In this document: piece by piece, positions 31,329 through 41,518 of the stretch
How positions within the stretch are numbered: the stretch's first letter is position 1
Layout: the number at the start of each line of letters is the position of its first letter
Origin: Reticulitermes speratus
Taxonomy: Eukaryota > Arthropoda > Insecta > Blattodea > Rhinotermitidae
Direction: 5' to 3'
Assembly (NCBI GenBank): GCA_021186555.1
Contig: JAJKFL010000005.1
Coordinates: 27,592,635 to 27,656,634, forward strand
DNA length: 64,000 nt
Made by a program: the position numbers and the translations under genes
Notes under the pieces: generated by a model
Databases searched by the model: none
Seen by the model: only the letters and a program-made list of their open reading frames with translations
Told to the model about the DNA's origin: nothing

Positions 31329-32214
31329 ATGACTGCACGATATCATGAGACAGAAGACGGTAGTCTTAACTTATATGACTGCACGATACCATGAGACAGA
31401 AGACGGTAGTCTTAACTTATATGACTGCACGATACCATGAGACAGAAGACGGTAGTCTTAACTTATATGACTGCACGATACCATGAGACAGAAGACGGTA
31501 GTCTTAACTTATATGACTGCACGACATCATGAGACAGAATACGGTAGTCTTAACTTATATGACTGCACGATATCATGAGACAGAAGACGGTAGCCTTAAC
31601 TTATATGACTGCACGATATCATGAGACAGAAGACGGTAGTCTTAACTTATATGACTGCACGATATCATGAGACAGAAGACGGTAGCCTTAACTTATATGA
31701 CTGCACGATATCATGAGACAGAAGACGGTAGCCTTAACTTATATGACTGCACGACATCATGAGACAGAATACGGTAGTCTTAACTTATATGACTGCACGA
31801 TATCATGAGACAGAAGACGGTAGCCTTAACTTATATGACTGCACGATATCATGAGACAGAATACGGTAGTCTTAACTTATATGACTGCACGATATCATGA
31901 GACAGAAGACGGTAGCCTTAACTTATATGACTGCACGATATCATGAGACAGAAGACGGTAGTCTTAACTTATATGACTGCACGATATCATGAGACAGAAG
32001 ACGGTAGCCTTAACTTATATGACTGCACGATATCATGAGACAGAAGACGGTAGCCTTAACTTATATGACTGCACGACATCATGAGACAGAATACGGTAGT
32101 CTTAACTTATATGACTGCACGACATCATGAGACAGAATACGGTAGTCTTAACTTATATGACTGCACGATATCATGAGACAGAAGACGGTAGTCTTAACTT
32201 ATATGACTGCACGA
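31329..32214 (+). repeat. Minisatellite: 46 bp unit, 19 complete copies plus 12 bp
   Basis: Each unit starts 'atgactgcacga'. Starts fall at 31329, 31375, 31421 and so on every 46 bp to 32203; 874/46 is exactly 19, so no unit has gained or lost a base. Variation is limited to three sites: 'gatatc', 'gatacc' or 'gacatc'; 'gaagac' or 'gaatac'; 'tagtc' or 'tagcc'. The unit length is not a multiple of three and stops occur, so it is not coding. It has no spacers and is not a CRISPR. Confidence 0.98.
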
Positions 32215-32494
32215 ATGCGAAATTCAGCCTGTCACTCTGATGGAGGGCCATACACTGAGTATTTCTGACAACCAAATTCAACCAAAGATTAATGGGGAGG
32301 AAGTAAGAAACGAATCGAGAACGTTACATACTAAGGAACTTCTAAATTTGTACAGTACCATTCACGTTAACACTCTTATGGTGAACAAATCAGGAAATGA
32401 AAAGCACGTATGGAGAAAATAAAAAATACACAGAACATTTTGATCAGAACACGTAAGTGGAAGACATTACAAAGAAGGCCTACATGTACACAGA

Positions 32495-32745
32495 CGGTAA
32501 AGTAAAAGTTGTCTCTGCACCTTAAAAAAGGCCAGGAAGATGTCTGGGCGGAGTACAGGTGTAGTCTGCGTTTTCTTAACTTCGACACTAGATGGAAATG
32601 AGCAATCAGCTTCACGTTCCGGACAATTTACCACAGGGGAAACAGCCCCTGGTAAACACTAAATAGGAGACTGCGTGGTGAGGAGAAAAATCCTTCCTTC
32701 TTCGTTGGAAAATGAACCCCGGTCGTCCAGTCCAGGGACTACAAC
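32495..32745 (-). mobile_element. SINE-A copy, minus strand, diverged
   Basis: On the plus strand: 'taaaagttgtctctgcacc', 'ttcttaacttcgacactagatggaaatgagcaatcagcttcacg', 'caggggaaacagcccctgg', 'gtggtgaggagaaaaatcc' and the box B complement 'aatgaaccccggtcgtccag'. The box A part is lost. Confidence 0.65.
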
Positions 32746-33085
32746 TTTAATATGCAGTTTAGATAAGTCAGTTATGTTGGTGTGTAGGGCTTTAAAGTGG
32801 CTCTGGGAAAGATCCAACAATGACAATGAACCTCCGAGACACACAAATGCAGCGCATTTTTTGACCACCCGAATACGAAGCCTAAAATACCAGACGCTGT
32901 GCCAATATGGTTACGAAAGACTGGCTGGTATATCTAACGGGGGGCTAAAGGTCGGTGGAAAAATACAGATGAAGTCTGAAGATCTATAAGGAAGTATGAA
33001 AACTGAAGAAACAAGTGTTGACAATACAAATATTCACACTTATCATACTTAAACAATGACCCACTTTATTCCTAGTAATAAACAA
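32746..33085. other. Unassigned, no gene seen
   Basis: A 104-codon chance frame on the plus strand overlaps the SINE-A end. No domain or repeat boundary is recognised. Confidence 0.3.
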
Positions 33086-33154
33086 GTAGTAAAGAAGCGA
33101 AGAACAGTGCGAGATAGCGGTATGATCAGTGTGTTCCTGGATAAACGCGCTGTA

Positions 33155-33191
33155 GATTTCAGGCTTCCGCCGCGATGTTGATGAGATCTGC
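33155..33191 (+). repeat. 37 bp block shared with 62.0 kb
   Basis: The block ending 'cttccgccgcgatgttgatg' plus 'agatctgc' recurs at 62036-62072 with one difference. It overlaps the left arm of the palindrome that follows, so the palindrome is built from an interspersed repeat (probably family S or a relative). Confidence 0.8.
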
Positions 33192-33343
33192 GCTCTTGTG
33201 GGATATTACACGGCGTCGTGTGGTAACTACCGATGTTTCGGGACAACGGGTCAAGAGTGAAGTTGGGACCGATACGTTGTCCCGAAATGTTGGTAAACAA
33301 TTACCACACAACGCCGCGTAATATCCCAGAAGAGCGCAGATCT
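33184..33343. repeat. Large imperfect palindrome (two family S-like copies head to head)
   Basis: The left arm, about 33184-33250, and right arm, about 33274-33343, are inverted copies. Both carry 'agatctgcgctctt', 'gggatatta', 'acggcg..gtgtggtaa' and 'tttcgggacaacg'. The loop is about 25 bp. The right arm is a few bases longer ('gtttaccaac' against 'ctaccg'). The transcript would fold into a hairpin of about 65 bp. Confidence 0.85.
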
Positions 33344-33359
33344 CGAGACGCAATGTAAT

Positions 33360-34500
33360 TTGGTAGACGGGTCGCAGGAACGTTATGAAGAATTATTGGT
33401 ACCTACCAAACTTCACGGCCTCACATCTTGGGCGACTGTGATCTTCAAACGAAAAACAACCATATGGGAAGGCTGAATAAGTTAAGTTACTTTCTCGCTA
33501 TACACTTTTTTTTTTGTTAAAAGTTACTCTGTTGTATGTTACGGTAATTGAATTCATTCCCCGTTACCTCTCCCCTCCGTCGTTCTTGGGTTTAATCAAT
33601 ACTTTATTAAAACAACGCAGCTGACATATCCTACACGCTCCGTCACTGCGTTTGGCAACATTCACTCTGGATCACACGCTAAACAAAGGGCTAGGCACAT
33701 GGCATTGGCAAGTTAGCTCGATCTGCATGATTTCGTTTCTAGTCTACTTTCGTAACAGAAAAAAAAGTAAGTTTATAAGCCCAATCCATTTAAACTCCTG
33801 AACTGGTCCGACTTGACACGAAACTTAGATGCCATTGGAACCCATTCCATTGTCAGACTTTTCATTTCCAACAATAGGGAATAACAACAGAGCGGGCGCT
33901 CCAACCTGTAAGGCGAGACACCATTGAAGTCACTTCATTTATGATCCTACAATGATGTATGGTAATAGATCTTGGACAAATATGCGAGTTTTGTTCAGGT
34001 AACTGTTGGTAGAATGCAATGTAACAGAACTGCAATCGTGCAAAAACTTTCTGAAGCTGTCTGTTTCGTGGAGGAAGCTAATGAAACACTAGAGCGAGGC
34101 ATGCGACACTTTATGGAGATAAAACATACAAAAGAAAAAACATGGCCACGGTACATACATTTTGGTTATATCCGACATACTTTAGCGGAGACATAATTTA
34201 ATAATTCAGTTCAATGCAATTCTTGTTTGTTAACTTGGTGACTCAACAGCAAAGTGGCCCACAACAGAAACAGCACTACAAACACAAATAACAAAGGACA
34301 ATAAACAAAAAATATGACACAGAACACAAAATTTTAAAAAAGGACACGTAAATAATTCATTAGCACGCCAAGTGATATGAAATTAAAAATAATACAAATT
34401 TGACTGAGTGTGATAATTTGCCCCCTGAAAACATCTAAATCACTACAAAACGGATTTGCCGCAGTGACACCTGGCGGAGAGACGACGACGACCATAACAA
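33360..34500. other. Unassigned, AT-rich
   Basis: No gene or clear element. A T-run and A-rich stretches occur around 33507-33515 and 34255-34360. A 74-codon frame at 33972-34196 has no recognisable features. Confidence 0.3.
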
Positions 34501-35140
34501 CATAGATCAACTCTTCTTACGCGGTTCGTGCAACTGCTCACTGTTTGACACTTGGTTAAGACAGAGTTTGTGCTTAAGTTCCTCACAGCATTTCAAATTA
34601 CAGTAACAACAGTAAGTCTCGTAGATCTGCAGGATTAGCAAGCTTTGCATGGGCAAGTAGGCTTCAAGGGTTTTTACATCCTCATTCTTACGTGCGTCCG
34701 ATGACGCAATATCAGTTTTAAAATGGAAAGATAAATAGGTAGCGAAGTTCTGGACAGATAGGCCTATCACGTGCCTATAAAGGTAGGGTTCGTGGCCTGG
34801 TTTTATGAACCCGATAATCATCAGATAAACATCAGAGGTTTCTTTACAGACTGAGTAAACTATCAGGTAATCAAGAAGTTCCACTCAGTTTTGACATTTA
34901 GCCGCCACACTAAAGGTTCTGTCAACACCAAACTGGTATACTAGCCAAGTATATGCCATAAGGTGCGAGGCTGTCTAATGAAGTTTAATTATTTACCTGG
35001 TATCACGCTTACTGATTCACATCCGGAGTTAAACTTTATCAACTGAAACATCGCAGGATGACTATGAATACATAATCTTATGAAATATGTGGAAACACGC
35101 AGTCGCGTCTCATTTCAAGACAAGGTGGCACATGCCCGGT
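34501..35140. other. Unassigned; one 125-codon minus-strand frame of unknown meaning
   Basis: The minus-strand frame 34507-34884 is open for 125 codons but starts at GTG. It contains a Cys-rich patch ('YCCYCNLKCCEELK') and ends in a basic tail. I recognise no family, it lacks neighbouring splice signals that I can defend, and frames of this length occur by chance in a window this large. Confidence 0.2.
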
Positions 35141-35142
35141 TG

Positions 35143-35410
35143 TAAAGGTAAAGGTCACCCTGTAACGTGCCATAAAGGCACAGAAGGGAGGTAGGGGTAG
35201 GTCTACCCATACATAACCTCGACGCTAGAAGGGAGTGGGTGATTAACGCCACGCCCCGACCGCTTTACCTCAGGGAAAGAAATCCGGTACCCATTGTAAG
35301 GAGGCTGGGCGGGCCTCGGGGTCGATCTGGACGGGTACGGGAAAGCTCTCCCCCCACCGGGGCTCGAACCCGGACCGTCCAACTCGTAGCGACCCGACTA
35401 TGCTATCCTA
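35143..35410 (-). mobile_element. SINE-A copy, minus strand
   Basis: On the plus strand: 'aaggtaaaggtcaccctg', 'aacctcgacgctagaaggg', 'gaccgctttacctcagggaaagaa', 'ccggtacccattgtaaggaggctgggcgggcc', box B complement 'ggggctcgaacccggaccgtcc' and box A complement 'gcgacccgactatgctatcct'. The tRNA head is well preserved. Confidence 0.85.
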
Positions 35411-35464
35411 AATAAACGGTAGTATCAGGGAAAACTACAACACGACTGTTGTCCTCACGGCCGA

Positions 35465-35590
35465 CTGTTTGTTAATATCACGGTCTTCCGGGAAGGGACG
35501 CCGTGTGGTTTGGTAGATGGGTACCAACACGGTTCCTCCGAAATACACCTATCTACCGAACTGTACGATGTCACATGCCAGACGACAGTT
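35465..35590. repeat. Inverted pair of family S fragments
   Basis: The left half, about 35480-35525 ('ggtcttccgggaa..gacgccgtgtggtttggtagatgggtacc'), is the minus-strand 3' end of family S. The right half, about 35526-35590 ('aacacggttcctccgaaatacacctatctaccgaactgtacgatgtcacatgcc'), is a plus-strand copy. This gives a head-to-head arrangement like that at 33.2 kb. Confidence 0.55.
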
Positions 35591-35614
35591 ACATTGATAC
35601 TAATCTCCATGAGG

Positions 35615-35878
35615 GCCGTGCCATGGCTCAGGCGGTTAGTCGCCAGCCTCTCACCGCGAAGGCCCGGGTTCGATCCCGGGTCAGTCCATGTGGGATTTGT
35701 GGTGGACAAAGTGGCACTGGGACAGGTTTTCCCCCCGACTACTTCGGTTTTCCCCGGTGTTCCATTACAAGGAAAAACGAAAAAAATAATCAGCTTCGTC
35801 ACAGGGTTGCACAATAAGCCTCAAGGCTTCGGTGCGTTCGCAGCATCTGCTGCGGGGCCCTTCACCGCAAAAAAAAAT
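35615..35878 (+). mobile_element. SINE-D copy, plus strand, with target duplication
   Basis: A complete copy. Head: 'gccgtgccatggctcaggcg' with box B 'gggttcgatcccggg'. Body: 'gtggacaaagtggcactgggacaggtt' and 'agggttgcacaataagcctcaaggcttcgg'. Tail: 'gctgcggggcccttcaccgc' then A-run. Flanking 'tctccatgagg' occurs at 35604-35614 and 35879-35889, a perfect 11 bp duplication. Few changes relative to the 58.4 kb copy. Confidence 0.95.
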
Positions 35879-36284
35879 TCTCCATGAGGACCTCGGACCT
35901 CTTACACACTTAATGTTGGCAATTTCTCAGCTGTACATGTCAGGCGTCGAGTAGGAGGATAACAGTTTGAATCGGGAAATGTGAAAGGAGTCCAGCGTGA
36001 CCTATTTCAAGGTCCTAACCCGGTATGAGGGTGCAGAAATTACGGAAACCCCAAAAATGGACTGACATGCGAACAAAGCATCTCCCGAATATGGAGCAGG
36101 AGTGGTAACTGCAACACCACAATGGTAAGTACATTTTATTAAGTAACATAACACAATTATCACACAAACCATGAAGACCCCGTGCAAGCCACACGTATAA
36201 CCCACTTACCTTTAAAGGCCCCGCATTCTGCTTACACACTGTATTTATACACTTCGCAAGATTTTCAGTATAAAGCATCATTAT

Positions 36285-36405
36285 TTTCCCACGCAGCATT
36301 AACCAGTTAGCCTTTGTACTGCAGGCCGGTGTGTTTTCTGTGAGATAAAGGAATATTTATATATTATTTAATGTCAGGCTTCAAACTGTTAAATTGCGTA
36401 ACATA
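36285..36405 (+). repeat. Repeat E fragment, plus strand
   Basis: 'cacgcagcattaaccagttagcctttgtactgcaggccggtgtgttttctgtgagataaagg' matches the middle block of repeat E ('cggcattaaccggttggcctttgtaa..cgcagtg..tctgtgaggta'). Confidence 0.55.
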
Positions 36406-36684
36406 TACTCGGCCCTGTGGGCTATTCGCCGTCATGAATAGACTACTGTTCTTATGTAAACAGCACTGCAACGTATAGACGGACAGTGGTTCAAAACACG
36501 CTTTACGCCAGCCTCATCAACATTCTGCAACAGCATACACTGTTCACAGAAATATAAAACTGCTGATCAACTTCTGGGTCGTACGTGCACTAAAGACAGA
36601 GACGGAGTCCACAGGCAACAATGCGAAAAGCGAGAATGAGGCTTCCACAGCAATGAGGATTAATAGTGTGGTCATTCGAGTTAT

Positions 36685-36770
36685 GACACGACACTTCAGG
36701 CCCGAAGTTGGTATCTACCTACCAGACTACACGGTGTCATAACCCAAAAGGCAACAGTGTATAGGGGAAC
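36685..36770 (+). repeat. Family S 3' fragment, plus strand
   Basis: 'cgaagttggtatctacctaccagactacacggtgtcataacccaaaaggcaacagtgtat' is a clear copy of the family S 3' half. Confidence 0.6.
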
Positions 36771-36917
36771 ATGTTGCATTCCGGCAAGAGGGGCCAGAAA
36801 ATGTTATAGTCAAGAAACAGGGATCACATAATCTGAAAATGTTGCGCTCAGATAGAAGGGATCAGATAATATGAAAAGGTAATTAACAATACAAGGACAA
36901 TTTGAAACTTTCGTACT

Positions 36918-37073
36918 AACTAACTCCATGGAGCAGAGCCCTTCTTGAGAAGCTAGCAGGTCGTCAGCTAGTCAAGAAATTCCCCGCGTTTTATGGCACC
37001 CGAAAGTTTATTACCGCACTCACAAGAGCCCGCCACCTGTCCCTGTCCTGAGCCATATCAATCCAGTCCATGC
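36918..37073 (-). mobile_element. Very short 5'-truncated LINE tail with perfect target duplication
   Basis: 156 bp of the 24.9 kb LINE family's 3' end, with few changes. On the plus strand it starts with 'aactaactccatggagcaga' and stops at 'atatcaatccagtccatgc'. It is flanked by 'aaactttcgtact' at 36905-36917 and 37074-37086, a perfect 13 bp duplication. This is the cleanest example here of the family's target-primed insertion. Confidence 0.95.
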
Positions 37074-37086
37074 AAACTTTCGTACT

Positions 37087-38460
37087 ATTGGAGTAAAATT
37101 AATTTCCCTTTGTTTTTTTACGAAGAAACGTAATTATATTACATCTCAGTGTGGGAAAACAAACGAAAAATCTGACTTTGTACGGGTGCCAATGTTGCAA
37201 TTAACAGCTCATGAGAGCACACACCGTGTTCTTAAATCTTTAGCTTTTGTATTACGGTTCATTTTACAACCGTTTTCCTGTAGAATCTCAATGAATGAAC
37301 ATACTACACTGTGAGGTATGAGGTTCTCACGGCCGGTTTCATAATCATCATAGTAAACTGTATTTTCTTCAAGAGAATTTTTTAAATTTGTTATCTACAG
37401 ATTAAAGCCAATGACGCCAAATATTATGGTTGCTTTGTAACAATAAACAGAGTCCCTGTACGTAGTCGGCTGTTTGACATCTGTGGAAGGTGACAGACTA
37501 ATACGGATGAACCACAGCAAGAAGTAAAGCACCCATTGATCGTTGCAACTCAAGATCTCCATTTTGTGTCTCGACTGGAAACTATCCCCTAATACCTTAC
37601 CCACACATGTGAATTAACTGTAAAACGTTCACATCCTGTATACATAACTTGTTCTATACGCCGTGTGTTTTGAACGGAAACACGTCATTGGGCTATGGAG
37701 CGAAACAAATTTGGGATTGACGAATTTGTTTTAGCACACATGACGCATACAATGTCCACATCAGGGTGCATTTTTTAAAACTGATCCCGATCTGTCATAC
37801 CACGCAGCGTAGCCAACACAATTACCGACATTTCCGTGTTACACAGGAATATTTAGCTCTGCCCGTAACCTTTATTATGTCACTTTAATTACAAAAGGTT
37901 TTCAAAGTATGCCGCTGCGAATATGCTTGTACACGCCATAAGGGGGCAGGTCAAGTGCAGCCATTTCGCAGGGCTTACGTAGCGTCGTATAACGAAAACC
38001 CTGTTGAACACTCAGTCGGTCCATCACCTACAGGAAGAACACACACTGCGGGAGTGCTAGGAAAGCGTGCTGAGTAGAAGATTTGGACCTAACAAGACAG
38101 TGGCAGGAGGATGGAGAAACCTGCATAACAAAGACCATCATACTTTGTATTCTTCATTAAATATTACTGTAAAAATAAAATGAATGATTTGATGGACAAC
38201 ACTTGTAACACGCGTGGAAAATGTATATAAAGTGTTGCTTGAAAAACATTAAGGGAAGAAAACTATCGTGAAAGCTGTAATGAACCTGCCATTATAATAT
38301 AACCGTATCACACGGTCATCGTCGGACAAGGGTTGACGTCGGAATCAGTTTAGGCGTCATTTTATTCTGCAGGGTATTCAACAAAGCATTCCTCAACGTC
38401 TCTCCGTCGATTAGGGAGTCAATGGTCTGGCGTTCGCATTCTTGAGCACTTTCGTGAAGT
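37087..38460. other. Unassigned, no gene seen
   Basis: AT-rich sequence with only short frames (69 codons at most). I recognise no element boundary. Confidence 0.3.
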
Positions 38461-39054
38461 TGCGTCACGGGACGATTAGCTTCGTCGTCTCTATCCGTCG
38501 GTCCGTCCGCATGGAACAGTTTCGCTCCCGCAGAACGGATTTTCGTGAAATTTTATACTAAAGGGGGAGGGGAGGGAGTTTATTATAATCTGTCTACAAA
38601 AACTTTTGTTTAGAATCGGACAAAAGTAACAAGCACTTTGAATGAAGAGCTACGTACACTGATGACTACTTTGCTCACTATCATTACCACGGCTGCGGTT
38701 GATAAGAACTGGTAACGATAGTAATTCCCCTTATCTTCTTCATGCGATTTAAGTGGTAGTAATCAAGGAAAGTAAAACATGCAATCATAATATTTAATAT
38801 TTCGTGACCACAGATAGGAAAATGAAATTTGGTATGTAGATAGATTATAAATATACCTACAAATTGTGTATGATATATTATTTCTAATTCAATATCTCGA
38901 AGGGGTGACGATTTGAGGTTATGTATGCGCGATAAATTTAACAAAATCAAAGTACACATAAATATAATAACTTCTAAAAATAAATATAACAGACCCTAAT
39001 AACAGGAAGCACTATATAACATGTACACAATTGTAATAACAACAAGACAGGCAA

Positions 39055-39595
39055 TGCATGTATAACGTAACATGTAGGCGCGTTCACGTAACCACTGCTG
39101 CCGTGGAAAAGCAACAAGTATTAAATATTATAAGTGTATCCGTATTCTTGCCTGTTATCCGGCATAAAAATCGCGTGTTTTCTGCGCAAAATTATACTGT
39201 CATCTGTGGCCTGTCTGGCTCTACCATATTTTTCCACACGATCTCATAAACGGCACGATTTTCAGAAAAAAGTTACTGAACATAAAATGTGTGTCTTGAT
39301 TTTCTCTACAACTTTTGTCTGAAGTATTTTCATTCTAAGAATAATTCAGCGAGATATTATCATAAATGTACATAGGTCTTCACGTAAAGTACGAGTTCTT
39401 CTTGTCGGATTTTAATCAAAATTGAATTTTCCCAACAGATTTTCCAGTAGTCCTTAAATATCAAATTTAATGAAGCTCCGACCATTGGGGGCCGACTTGT
39501 TCCATGCGGACAGACGGAGAGACATAAAGCAGATAATAGTCGCTTTTCGCAATTTTGCGAACGCGCCTAAAACGTGTGACCATAGTGGATTAAAT
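39055..39595 (+). repeat. Repeat F copy 1, plus strand
   Basis: Aligned with 48855-49390 over about 500 bp. Shared blocks include 'gcgcgttc.cgtaaccactg', 'acggcacgattttc', 'gaacataaaatg', 'acataggtct.cacgtaaagta', 'ggattttaatcaaa' and 'acagattttccagtagtcc'. Copy 1 then has 'catgcggacagacgga'. Conceptual translation gives an 'HVKY...LSDFN' stretch followed by an 'LFHADR' stretch. Such a translation turns up in hypothetical proteins of many arthropods, so this is a widespread transposon relic rather than a gene. Confidence 0.75.
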
Positions 39596-39767
39596 GGTAT
39601 GACCATCTGCGAACTGTCCAGGTATGCAAACATTAGAATGTGCCTCAATGTTACATTATACGCCCATTTACAGTTTGCTTCTATTCTCCTTGCACATGCG
39701 CTTTTGCCTGTGCGTTGGATGGCGTTGCTTTCAGCTGTGTCAGTTGACAGGTGAGGTAAAACTAAAG

Positions 39768-40036
39768 CAGTGTCTGTTCACGCCATGAAGGCATACAGGA
39801 CGTGGACGTATTCGCATTCTTAATCTCGGCACTAGATTAAGGTGAGTGGTCAGCTTAACAACCCGTCCGCTTTACCCCCGGGAGAAGAGCCCCCGTTACC
39901 TATTGAACAGGAAGATGGGTGGGCATCAGAGCTGGTCTGGACTTGGGTAAGAATCCACTGCCCCTGTCGGGAATAGAAGCACGATTCCTCGGCCGCCAAG
40001 CCCGTAGTCACTGTACCGACTAAGCTATCCCGGCTC
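39768..40036 (-). mobile_element. SINE-A copy, minus strand
   Basis: On the plus strand: 'gtctgttcacgccatgaaggcat', 'cattcttaatctcggcactagat', 'cgctttacccccgggagaagagcccccgttacc', 'aggaagatgggtgggc', 'cccctgtcgggaatagaagcacgattcctc' (altered box B) and 'actgtaccgactaagctatcccggct' (box A). Nearly complete. Confidence 0.8.
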
Positions 40037-40639
40037 CCTAAATAGATCAGGTCAGGTTAGGTTTCAGATGAAGTTACGTCAAGGCAAGTGAAAGTATACT
40101 GAAGCCAATGGTTCGTGTTCAATAGCATTAACATCAAACGAAATTTAATTCCCAACATCGTAGTTTTTACGATACACCCAGCCCTTGTTTTACGCCTTTT
40201 GCTTTAACGCCTCTTGCCGATTTACATCACTTCTTGATTTGCGCTCTCTAAATTTTGGTTTAAAGCCCTTTGACTGGCTCCGTTCTATTACGTTAACCCT
40301 TTATTTCTGATGGGAATATAATTTTTTATTTACGCCCACTTTTTTTTTCAGGAACGCAACTATGGCGTAAAACAAGGGCTGGGTATACAAATTTTTCATT
40401 TCAGTTAATGTGTACTCTTCATCCTCTAAGGCCGAGAAGATTATAGTGTATACAATAGGATGAAGCATTTGCTTGGGAAACCTCAACGGAAGAGACTGCT
40501 TGACAGACTGTTGTAGACACGTAACACATACTGAAACGGATGTTAATGGTAATAACTTACATGCTGTGAAGTTGGGAAACTGGCCTTAAGTATATTTACC
40601 GTTTGTACGTTTTTAGGTTTTCACGAGGGTAAATGTTCA

Positions 40640-40745
40640 GGCCACGGTTATTTGGTTGTGACACGGTGTAGTCTTGTAGTGCGACATCAATGTTTCGGAG
40701 GAATATGGTGCCTGCATCTTCTGGGTCCAAGATATTTGACAACGG
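40640..40745 (-). repeat. Family S copy, minus strand
   Basis: On the plus strand: 'tgacacggtgtagtcttgtagtgcgacatcaatgtttcggaggaatatggtgcctgcatcttctgg'. This is the reverse complement of the family S order (gaagatgcaggc..ttcctccgaaac). Confidence 0.55.
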
Positions 40746-41269
40746 TTTGATAAAACGTTTAAGGGTACTTATTTAGGCCTCGTCCAAGCGTGAGTTTGTT
40801 AATACACAAAACACGAGGCTTCGGAAAAATTTTCCATTTACATCCTCAGGTGGACAAAATATGAAGAAATTCCTATATCGTTTGGACCCTTCTTAGAGCT
40901 ACATGTACTCTCATGGCGAGGCTAAAATGGGTACGTGTTTGTGCATATCCTGTTTACCTGAAGTGGGAAAGAGAGCCGATTTGCGAACCTATAGCGATGG
41001 AGAAAGTACGAAAGAATGGCCTTAAACGTTACTGTAATTCAGAATACGACCAAATAAGATTCTGTAAACACGGCAAAGAGCATTCATGTTTCACGGTTGA
41101 ATATCTACGAACTGCTTAAGAAATGTCTTGCAACATGAACCGGCTGAATGCAGTTTAGATACGGTGAGTTACATATAAACGACACGACAAAATGACATGT
41201 TAGCGGGTCCAGTAGGTGAAACAGACAAGTTTATGTAAAGAAGTGCTTGCATTGTGAGCAGATCCCGGA
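40746..41269. other. Unassigned, no gene seen
   Basis: A 68-codon plus-strand frame at 40913-41119 has no recognisable domain. I see no repeat boundary. Confidence 0.3.
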
Positions 41270-41277
41270 CACACAGC

Positions 41278-41510
41278 CAGGGCCGGCCTTAGGCCGATTG
41301 GTCCCATTTGACGCAGTCGGGCCCCGCGCTCATGGGGGATTCGCGCATTAGTAAATTTAAAAAATGATAAAAACGGACCATTTAAATTTTTCATCCTAAC
41401 TTACGTAAATGTACCATAACGTTAGTCTTCTTTTTTGCTCTACACAATAACTTTTAGGGGCCCGCCACGAGGATCATAATCGGGCCCCGCGTTTGTTAAG
41501 GCCGGCACTG
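41278..41510. mobile_element. hAT-like MITE 3 (233 bp)
   Basis: The left end is 'cagggccggcctta'. The right end read inward on the other strand is 'cagtgccggcctta', 13 of 14 matching. Both ends are followed by a 'gggcccc' motif internally (about 41320 and 41484). It is flanked by 'cacacagc' (41270-41277) and 'catacagc' (41511-41518), 8 bp with one mismatch. It is non-coding. Confidence 0.85.
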
Positions 41511-41518
41511 CATACAGC

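Noticed and set aside
31329-32214. Regular array taken as a possible CRISPR
   Set aside because: The repeats are contiguous with no unique spacers, and the surroundings are clearly eukaryotic with SINEs and LINEs. It is a minisatellite.
34507-34884. 125-codon minus-strand open frame
   Set aside because: It starts at GTG, has no recognisable family, and is of a length expected by chance in 64 kb searched in six frames. Kept only as an unassigned stretch.
35455-35887. Frames of 104-125 codons on both strands
   Set aside because: They are translations of SINE-D (35615-35878) and adjoining family S sequence.
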